Assembly: GCF_918698085.1 (NCBI RefSeq)
Contig: NZ_CAKKLP010000001.1
Location: 806,001 to 870,000 of the forward strand
Reading direction: 5' to 3'
Source of the DNA: Chryseobacterium sp. Bi04
GTDB lineage: Bacteria; Bacteroidota; Bacteroidia; Flavobacteriales; Weeksellaceae
DNA: 64,000 nt
The notes below the pieces were generated by a model. That model made no database searches. It saw nothing but the letters and a program-made list of their open reading frames with translations, and was not told the origin of the DNA. Below are positions 57,960-64,000 of the stretch, piece by piece. Every line of letters begins with the position of its first letter. The first letter of the stretch is position 1. A program made the translations under genes and the position numbers.

Positions 57960-60545
57960 TTGGCCAAAACCGTCTTCAAAAATATATTACAAATTTTAAT
58001 TATCCTAATTTTTAACAATTTTTTAGCACAAGAAACGCCCGAAAAATTGCCTAAAAATGTGGTTAATGATACTATTTCCAAAAAGGATACCATAGTTGTA
58101 AAAAAAGAATCTTTAGATGATATTCTCCGCACAAAAGCAGAAGATCAGAGAAGAGACATCCCTAAAAAGATGACTTTTTTAAATAAAAATGCCCAGGTAG
58201 TATATCAGGATATGCAGATTGATGCAGATTATATTTCAATAGATGATAATAAAAATCTGATTTATGCCCGCGGAAAACAAGACTCTTTAGGGAAAATTAT
58301 TGAACCCGTAATTACTACGCAGGCTGGGAAAAAGTATGAAACCAACGAATTCAGCTATAATACCAAAACCAAACAGGCTATTGCCTACAATGCCAGAACA
58401 GAGGAAAGCGAAGGGGTAATCATAGCTCAAAAAACAAAAAAGTATAATGACTCTGTGTTTGCAATGAAAAGAGCAGATTATACTACCGATGATTATTTTA
58501 TTAAGAAAAAAGATACTGCGGCAGACTACTTTATGCGCGCTTCCAATATCAAACTGATTAAAACAAAGAACAAGTCGCAGATTGTGACAGGTCCGATTCA
58601 AATGTACATTGAGCGGGTTCCTACGCCTCTTATTATGCCTTTTGCCATTCTTCCGTTTTCAGATAAAAGAGCAGCCGGTATTTTGATCCCGAGTTTTGGA
58701 GAAAGAGAGGATGTAGGATTTTTCCTTAATGGAATTGGGTATTATCAGCCTATTGGAGAACATTTTGACCTTAAAGTGCTTGCCGATGTGTATACAAAAG
58801 GAAGCTGGAACCTGCGTCCGCAGATGAATTATCAGAAGAAGTACAGGTATTCAGGTAGCTTTAATGCAGATATCGGAACTATGGTAAGAGGAATTAAAGG
58901 ACTGGATGATTATAACAGGAATAGTACCTATAGAATCAACTGGACCCATTCGCAGGATGCAAAATCTAATCCTTTTCTCACCTTTAGTGCATCTGTGGAT
59001 ATTGTAAGTACAAAGTTTTATAATAATCCGCTGAATAACAACTATATTTTTAACCAAAATGTATTGAATACACAGCAGAACTCCACGGTAACACTTACCA
59101 AGAGATTTCTGAAACTTCCGGTAACCATCACCGGAACGGCATCTTATTCCCAAAACTTTGCGACAGGGCTGGCAGATCTCCGTCTTCCGCAGATGAACGT
59201 TGCCATAAACCAGTTTTACTTATTTAAATCTAAAACAGGAGTAAGACAGGGACTTCTTGAAAACATTACGGTAAACACAGGGTTTAACCTTACAAACTTT
59301 GTGAACACACAGGAGAATGAGCTCTTTAAGAAGGAAATGTGGGACAAAATGCAGACAGGACTTAAAAACAATATCGCACTGGCAACAAATACCACTTTGG
59401 CAAAATATTTTACATTCAGCTTAAGTGCAAATATTGACAATGCATTGACAACAAAAACATTGAACAGATACTATGATCCTGTAAAAAATGTTACAGTAGA
59501 TGAGATTGACAAAAATCTTGCAGGATATTCTACATTCTCTACTACTGCGAGTCTTCAGACAACACTGTACGGAATGCTTAAGTTTAAAAAAGGATCTTCT
59601 GTTGAAGCCATCAGGCATATGATGACCCCAAGTATCGGGTTTACCTATTCTCCGGATTTCTCAAGTCCAAACTTTGGATATTACAAAAACTATTATAACG
59701 CAACCGGGGCCATTACTCCTTATTCTATCTTTGAAAAAGGAATTGTAGGAAGCCCGTCCAGCGGATTGGTAGGAGCTTTAGGATTTAATGTGGGGAACAA
59801 TATTGAGATGAAAGTAAAGTCTAAGAAAGATTCCACAGGAGTAAAAAAACTTAAGATTTTTGAATCCTTAAATCTTTCAGGAAGCTATAATTTTGCTGCT
59901 AAAGATCACCCATGGTCCATCCTTTCAATCAACGGGCAGTCTTCTTTCTTCAACAGTAAACTTACCGTCAATACAAGCCTTACCCTTGATCCGTATAGAA
60001 TTGCATTTATTCCGGGGCAGGACACAGGGATCAGAACAGAAGAATTCGGACATTTTAGTGTACAGGGCTTCAATATCCAATTGTCTTATCCTCTAAGCAG
60101 TGAAATTTTTGGTGAGAAAACTGATTATGGTAAAAAATATTCCTCGAAAGGAGAAGTCCGAAATGAAAACTATTATTTTGATGACGATAATTATGCTCAT
60201 TTCGATCAGGCATGGACTTTGAATGTCAATGCAAACTATGCTTATTCAAAAGGTCTCAGCAGGTTTGGAAGTAAAATTGCATCCATAGGATTGGACGGTA
60301 GTATTAAGCTGACACCTTACTGGAATATCAATGGAAGCACGCATTATGATATGGTCACTAAAGAACTGGCGTATACGAGAATAGGATTCTCAAGGGATCA
60401 GCGAAGTTTTACCATTAACTTTAACTGGGTTCCTTTCGGACAGTATAAGGTATACGACTTCTTTATTGGGATAAAAGCCAATATCTTAAGCGATGCTCTG
60501 AAGTATAAAGACAGAAGTTTTACTCAGCCCAATGCACCTTTCTAA
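57960..60545 (+). CDS. lptD: LPS-assembly outer membrane protein LptD
   Basis: LptD is the barrel that, with LptE, inserts lipopolysaccharide into the outer leaflet. The 861-residue protein has a signal peptide (about residues 1-23, FLA-Q), an N-terminal OstA/LptA-like domain (about 75-215, VVYQDMQIDADYISIDDNKNLIYARG) and a very large beta-barrel with the conserved VPTPLIMPFAILPFSDKRAAGILIPSFGE at about 216-245. The start is TTG at 57960; no ATG precedes the signal peptide. It is transcribed away from the amidase gene. Confidence 0.93.
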   Translation: MAKTVFKNILQILIILIFNNFLAQETPEKLPKNVVNDTISKKDTIVVKKESLDDILRTKAEDQRRDIPKKMTFLNKNAQVVYQDMQIDADYISIDDNKNLIYARGKQDSLGKIIEPVITTQAGKKYETNEFSYNTKTKQAIAYNARTEESEGVIIAQKTKKYNDSVFAMKRADYTTDDYFIKKKDTAADYFMRASNIKLIKTKNKSQIVTGPIQMYIERVPTPLIMPFAILPFSDKRAAGILIPSFGEREDVGFFLNGIGYYQPIGEHFDLKVLADVYTKGSWNLRPQMNYQKKYRYSGSFNADIGTMVRGIKGLDDYNRNSTYRINWTHSQDAKSNPFLTFSASVDIVSTKFYNNPLNNNYIFNQNVLNTQQNSTVTLTKRFLKLPVTITGTASYSQNFATGLADLRLPQMNVAINQFYLFKSKTGVRQGLLENITVNTGFNLTNFVNTQENELFKKEMWDKMQTGLKNNIALATNTTLAKYFTFSLSANIDNALTTKTLNRYYDPVKNVTVDEIDKNLAGYSTFSTTASLQTTLYGMLKFKKGSSVEAIRHMMTPSIGFTYSPDFSSPNFGYYKNYYNATGAITPYSIFEKGIVGSPSSGLVGALGFNVGNNIEMKVKSKKDSTGVKKLKIFESLNLSGSYNFAAKDHPWSILSINGQSSFFNSKLTVNTSLTLDPYRIAFIPGQDTGIRTEEFGHFSVQGFNIQLSYPLSSEIFGEKTDYGKKYSSKGEVRNENYYFDDDNYAHFDQAWTLNVNANYAYSKGLSRFGSKIASIGLDGSIKLTPYWNINGSTHYDMVTKELAYTRIGFSRDQRSFTINFNWVPFGQYKVYDFFIGIKANILSDALKYKDRSFTQPNAPF

Positions 60546-60552
60546 TATCAGA

Positions 60553-60583
60553 TTGGCATTTGAGAATATAAATTTTATATTTG
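60553..60583 (+). promoter_or_regulatory. ridA promoter
   Basis: TATATTTG (60576-60583) is a perfect -7 element with TTG (60553-60555) 20 bases upstream. It would start an mRNA with a leader of about 100 bases before ridA. Confidence 0.6.
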
Positions 60584-60601
60584 CAACCAAAATATATTCT
60601 A

Positions 60602-60664
60602 ATGAAATCGCTGTTGACAGAATTTTCAATCAAGTACATACAGCAGATGGTGATTGCAATATGA
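60602..60664 (+). CDS. possible 20-residue leader peptide upstream of ridA
   Basis: ATG at 60602 opens a 20-codon frame ending in TGA at 60664, inside the ridA leader and 18 bases after the -7 element. The peptide begins MKSLLTEFSIK. Its start resembles that of the 30-residue frame in front of the adaptor gene at 28181 (MKSLVKKFSGK). It could be a small translated leader ORF or chance. Confidence 0.3.
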   Translation: MKSLLTEFSIKYIQQMVIAI

Positions 60665-60688
60665 TCTAAAAAAAATAAATATCCACTT

Positions 60689-61069
60689 ATGAAACAAATA
60701 ATAAACACAGTTAATGCACCTGCAGCAATCGGACCTTATTCACAAGCCAATATGGCAAACGGAGTATTATATATCTCCGGACAGATTCCTGTAGATCCTG
60801 CAACTGGTAAATTGGTAGAGGGAATTGAAAAAGAAACTCATCAGGTAATGAAGAACCTGGAAGCTATTCTTACTGAAGCAGGAATGACTTTCAAAAATGT
60901 TGTAAAGGCTACAATCTTCCTTAAGAATATGGATGATTTTGCTGTAATGAATGATATTTATGCTTCTTATTTAGATGCAGAAAGCTTCCCGGCACGTGAA
61001 ACGGTACAGGTTTCTTGTCTGCCTAAAAATGTGGATATTGAAATTTCTATGATTGCACATCAGGATTAA
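60689..61069 (+). CDS. ridA: RidA-family enamine/imine deaminase
   Basis: RidA hydrolyses reactive enamines and imines, such as 2-aminoacrylate, made by PLP enzymes. The 126-residue protein is of exact family length with N-terminal PAAIGPYSQANMANGVLYISGQIP, the segment VVKATIFLKNMDDFAVMNDIYASYL, and the active-site Arg in FPARETVQVSCLPKNVDIEI. It acts as a trimer in the cytoplasm. The membrane-protein gene begins at its stop codon (one-base overlap), so the two are co-expressed. Confidence 0.96.
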   Translation: MKQIINTVNAPAAIGPYSQANMANGVLYISGQIPVDPATGKLVEGIEKETHQVMKNLEAILTEAGMTFKNVVKATIFLKNMDDFAVMNDIYASYLDAESFPARETVQVSCLPKNVDIEISMIAHQD

Positions 61070-61524
61070 TGAATTTTATAAGAAATACAATTGCGGTGTT
61101 GGTAGGTCTGGGGATAACCGGGCTTATTATTACTCTTGGTATAAGAGCTTTTCCGCAATGGGTTACTTTTGAAGCTTTTGCTCCGTTTGAGCATTGGCAA
61201 AGATTCCTTTTCAGCATGAAAGATGATAAGGCTTTCTTTGGATTCCTGTTGTTTGTTTCCGGATTGGGAACTACCATAGGCGGTGTTGCAACAGCAATCA
61301 TTGTTAAATATGCCAAAGTAGCTTATGCTATCCTTATAGGCTTTATTATGCTGTTTATAGCGATGTTGGATATTATTATATTCCCTTATCATCCTACCTT
61401 TTATAAGATTTCTATCTTTCTTACTTTTTTTCCGTTTTCCTGGATTGGCGGTAAGATTGTAGAAGTAATTTATGAACGGAACAAGAAAAAAAAGATTGCT
61501 GAGAAAATGAATAAACCCAAATAA
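61069..61524 (+). CDS. hypothetical four-helix membrane protein
   Basis: A 151-residue membrane protein that I do not recognise. Four hydrophobic segments are visible at about residues 6-26, 61-82, 86-107 and 113-135, with a Lys-rich cytoplasmic tail (ERNKKKKIAEKMNK). The ATG shares a base with the ridA stop codon (TAATG), so translation is coupled. Glycine-rich segments (FVSGLGTTIGGVATAI) resemble small transporter or scaffold proteins, but no function can be stated. Confidence 0.75.
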   Translation: MNFIRNTIAVLVGLGITGLIITLGIRAFPQWVTFEAFAPFEHWQRFLFSMKDDKAFFGFLLFVSGLGTTIGGVATAIIVKYAKVAYAILIGFIMLFIAMLDIIIFPYHPTFYKISIFLTFFPFSWIGGKIVEVIYERNKKKKIAEKMNKPK

Positions 61525-61529
61525 AATAA

Positions 61530-61560
61530 AAAAAACGCTGCAGATTTCTGCAGCGTTTTT
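61530..61560. terminator. bidirectional terminator between the ridA operon and htrA
   Basis: CGCTGCAGA (61536-61544) pairs with TCTGCAGCG (61547-61555) with flanking A and T runs of six, so it can stop transcription from both sides. Confidence 0.93.
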
Positions 61561-61593
61561 TGTTAATATGGAAAGACTATTGTCTTTTTTCCA

Positions 61594-63126
61594 TTATGGC
61601 ATTTTGAATCCTCTTTGGTAATTTCTTCCGTAGTCGTCCATATATTTTATCTGTATAGTTCCTGAGAACTTATTCAGTAAACTTTCCACATCTTTCTGTG
61701 AATTTACAGGCTTACCATTGATTTCTGTAACGATATAACCGTCTACAATTCCTGCTTTAGCCATCTCGCTTCCTTCTAAAACATTTTTAGCAATCACTCC
61801 ACTATTTAAGCCATAATATGCTTTCGTTCTTTCATCAATGCTTTGGAATTCAGCACCTATTTTTTCAGTTACACTAAGATCTGCCTTGGTTCTCGTTGAT
61901 GTTCCTCCTTTTTGATCTCTAAGGGTTACCATACTGGTGTTTTCTTTACCATTTCTTATGTAGGTTACCTGAACTTTATCACCAGGACGTTTGCTTCCAA
62001 TAGACATAGAAAGATCAGCAAAATCTGTAATGGCATAATTATCTATTTTAGTAATAATGTCACCCTTTTTCAGCCCTGCATTCTCTGCGCCGCTGTTATC
62101 TCCAAATCCTGTAACATACACTCCGGCACCTGCCTTCAGATCCGTTTTGTTTTGCTTATTATACAATAAAACCTGCTGGTCATTGGAAAGGTCTAAAGAC
62201 TGAACCCCTAAGAATCCTCTCTGAACAATTCCGAATTTTTTGATGTCCTCAACAATTTTTCTGGCAAGATTAGCCGGTACAGCAAATCCGTATCCCTGAT
62301 AATATCCTGTTGTAGACTGAATTGCTGAGTTAATACCAATCAGTTCTCCATTGGTATTGACCAACGCTCCTCCGGAGTTCCCAGGGTTAATGGCAGCATC
62401 GGTCTGAATAAAACTTTCAATAGGATTGGCTGCTTTACCCTGGCTTCCTAAAATACCGATTCCTCTTCCTTTAGCAGAAACAATACCTGCTGTTACGGTA
62501 GAGTTTAATCCCAGTGGATTTCCTACAGCAAGCACCCATTGTCCTACATCTATATTATCTGAATTGGCAAAGTTTAAGTAAGGAAGTCCTTTCTCTTCGA
62601 TCTTTAATAAAGAAATATCTGTATTGGGATCGGTTCCTATTAAAGTGGCTATATATGATTTCTTGTTGCTTAATACCACTTCAAGTTTGTTAGCACCTGC
62701 CACTACGTGATTGTTTGAAATAATATAACCGTCCGGAGAAATGATCACACCGGATCCCATTCCTGAAGGCATATTGTCCGGAACCTGCTGCTTCTGTCTT
62801 TGCTGGCCTCTTCCTCCGCCTCCGAATGGATCTCCAAAGAAAAAGTCAAACAGATCCTGCTCTGAAGCTCTGCTGGAAGTTCTGCTTTGATAATTTTTAA
62901 TAGTGACTACAGCTGGAACAGTTGTTTTAGCTGCTTTTACGAAGTCATCTCCCACTGCGCCAGTGTTCATCCCTGCAAATGTAGTGTTAGGGGCTGATGT
63001 AGTGAAATAAGATTGATCTCCGTTGTTGGAGTTATGTCCAAAATATTGTATTGCTCCAACGGTAGTAGCACCGGAGACAACTCCTACTACTGCAAATGGT
63101 AATAGTTTTTTTAAAGTACTCTTCAT
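61594..63126 (-). CDS. Do/HtrA-family periplasmic serine protease
   Basis: A 510-residue DegP/HtrA-type protease and chaperone for misfolded envelope proteins. A signal anchor (residues 5-25) is followed by the trypsin-like domain with triad His140 (SNNHVV), Asp170 (TDISLL) and Ser251 (GNSGGAL), then two PDZ domains at about 305-400 and 425-505. A Gly/Gln-rich loop near residues 97-117 (GGGGRGQQRQKQQ) matches the flexible LA loop of DegP. It has its own promoter and is alone in its unit. Confidence 0.96.
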   Translation of the reverse strand: MKSTLKKLLPFAVVGVVSGATTVGAIQYFGHNSNNGDQSYFTTSAPNTTFAGMNTGAVGDDFVKAAKTTVPAVVTIKNYQSRTSSRASEQDLFDFFFGDPFGGGGRGQQRQKQQVPDNMPSGMGSGVIISPDGYIISNNHVVAGANKLEVVLSNKKSYIATLIGTDPNTDISLLKIEEKGLPYLNFANSDNIDVGQWVLAVGNPLGLNSTVTAGIVSAKGRGIGILGSQGKAANPIESFIQTDAAINPGNSGGALVNTNGELIGINSAIQSTTGYYQGYGFAVPANLARKIVEDIKKFGIVQRGFLGVQSLDLSNDQQVLLYNKQNKTDLKAGAGVYVTGFGDNSGAENAGLKKGDIITKIDNYAITDFADLSMSIGSKRPGDKVQVTYIRNGKENTSMVTLRDQKGGTSTRTKADLSVTEKIGAEFQSIDERTKAYYGLNSGVIAKNVLEGSEMAKAGIVDGYIVTEINGKPVNSQKDVESLLNKFSGTIQIKYMDDYGRNYQRGFKMP

Positions 63127-63178
63127 TGTATATCTTTCTTGTTTATTAATTAATTTCCTTTTTTTGTTTTTGAGTAAA

Positions 63179-63205
63179 CAAATTTAATGTTAAATAAGTA
63201 AGCAA
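63179..63205 (-). promoter_or_regulatory. htrA promoter
   Basis: On the minus strand TAAATTTG (complement of 63179-63186) is a perfect -7 element, with TTG (complement of 63203-63205) in the -33 position, 53 bases before the ATG. Confidence 0.6.
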
Positions 63206-63245
63206 TTAGTATGCTATGTTTCAATTTTAACTAAAATTTAACGGG

Positions 63246-63276
63246 TATTATGTCATTTTATATATTATGTCATAAT
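63246..63276. repeat. paired TATTATGTCAT sites upstream of htrA
   Basis: TATTATGTCAT occurs at 63246-63256 and 63263-63273 as a direct repeat with a 17-bp step. The second copy is part of a 6-1-6 palindrome, ATTATG-T-CATAAT (63264-63276). It lies about 40 bases upstream of the htrA -33 element and could be an activator site; the rest of the 393-base gap shows only AT-rich DNA and the trhO promoter. Confidence 0.4.
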
Positions 63277-63477
63277 CTTCGGCGTTCTATTAACAAAACT
63301 TAAAAAATTATTAAAGAAAAAATGTGACATTTTGTAACCTGTCCGGAAAAAATAATGCCTGTTTAAGATACAATATTTTTATTTAAAAAAGATCTTCAGT
63401 ATCCATTTGTCTGAAATTTCTTATTCAGCATTTAGAGGTCTGGTTCTCACTGGTCATACACTTTATTGAAAAATGAT

Positions 63478-63485
63478 TATCTTTG
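63478..63485 (+). promoter_or_regulatory. -7 promoter element of the trhO gene
   Basis: TATCTTTG is a perfect TAnnTTTG, 34 bases before the ATG at 63520. No clear -33 element. Confidence 0.5.
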
Positions 63486-63519
63486 CAAAAATATTTTTCT
63501 CACTTAAAACGTTTATAGC

Positions 63520-64000
63520 ATGCAACTGTATAACACCTTAAGCGCAGAAGAAAGAGCTCAACTTATTGATGAAGCTTGTAAGGATCGTCTTACACTGTCT
63601 TTCTATGCGTATGCCAACATTGAAGATCCCAAAAAATTTCGCGACGAACTGTTTATAGCCTGGAATGCCCTTGATGCCCTTGGCCGTATTTATGTTGCCC
63701 ATGAAGGAATTAATGCTCAGATGAGCGTTCCCGCGGATCAATTTGAGGCTTTTCGGGACACGCTGGAAGTCTATGATTTCATGAGGGGAATTCGATTAAA
63801 TGTAGCAGTAGATCAGGATAACCATTCTTTTTTAAAATTAACCATAAAAGTCAGACATAAAATTGTAGCTGATGGTTTGAATGATGCTACTTTTGATGTT
63901 ACCAATAAAGGAATTCACCTGAAAGCACAGGAATTCAATGATCTGCTTGAAGATCCCGACACTATTGTAGTGGATTTCAGAAATCATTACGAAAGTGAAG
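63520..64000 (+). CDS. trhO: tRNA uridine(34) hydroxylase TrhO (rhodanese-family), 5' part
   Basis: The first 160 residues of a UPF0176/YceA-type protein, cut by the window end. TrhO hydroxylates U34 in certain tRNAs using oxygen. The visible part has the N-terminal acylphosphatase-like domain (LTLSFYAYANIEDPKKFRDEL, GRIYVAHEGINAQMSVP at about residues 54-70, then LKLTIKVRHKIVADGL) and the start of the rhodanese domain (DPDTIVVDFRNHYESE); the catalytic Cys lies beyond the window. The start is ATG at 63520, with a perfect -7 element 34 bases before it. Confidence 0.9.
   Translation, partial: MQLYNTLSAEERAQLIDEACKDRLTLSFYAYANIEDPKKFRDELFIAWNALDALGRIYVAHEGINAQMSVPADQFEAFRDTLEVYDFMRGIRLNVAVDQDNHSFLKLTIKVRHKIVADGLNDATFDVTNKGIHLKAQEFNDLLEDPDTIVVDFRNHYESE

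Overview
The window looks like chromosomal DNA of a Chryseobacterium-type flavobacterium (Bacteroidota, Weeksellaceae). The evidence is AT-rich DNA, promoters of the Bacteroidota TAnnTTTG type, SusC/SusD pairs, type IX secretion (T9SS) C-terminal sorting domains, bacillithiol synthesis (BshC), a GYDIA-type GHMP kinase, and many genes that start with TTG or GTG and lack Shine-Dalgarno sites. The genus assignment is inference from gene content and style, not from a marker gene.

Layout. (1) 1-7946: two adjacent SusC/SusD nutrient-uptake pairs, the first cut by the window edge. (2) 8041-17709: mostly housekeeping genes: a porin, bshC, a LysM/periplasmic-binding protein, fabD, a GHMP kinase, pckA and aroQ (opposite strand). 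(3) 17902-22574: a third SusC/SusD pair behind a clear SAM-I (S-box) riboswitch, which ties this uptake system to methionine/SAM status. (4) 23346-33891: a zinc/cadmium/cobalt-type efflux island: a Cys-rich small protein, a CzcA-TolC fusion, a CzcB-type adaptor, a bestrophin, a CDF transporter, a Fur-family regulator and a ZntA-type P-ATPase. The fusion and the ATPase genes share a 7-1-7 Fur-type box at the same distance from the -7 element. (5) 34735-40434: a probable copper/redox island: two paralogous CxGKC small proteins, a YHS lipoprotein, SCO, an exported Mn-type superoxide dismutase, MbnP, an MbnH/MauG di-haem enzyme and a Cys-rich outer-membrane protein. (6) 40613-47741: a vitamin B12 uptake locus: cobalamin riboswitch, BtuB-like receptor, a BtuG-like propeller lipoprotein and two more surface proteins. 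(7) 47805-54863: five tandem, same-strand, separately terminated paralogues encoding T9SS-secreted proteins with a shared N-terminal CxxC domain; three also carry a LamG-like domain. (8) 54970-64000: a gene-poor stretch with repeat-like DNA, three tRNA-Glu genes around rpsT, an amidase, lptD, ridA, a membrane protein, htrA and the start of trhO.

The least described pieces are the five-gene T9SS array, the SAM-riboswitch-controlled SusCD pair, the shared Fur-type operator in the metal-efflux island, and the pair of CxGKC small proteins in the copper/redox island. No CRISPR array, prophage, insertion sequence or rRNA was found.
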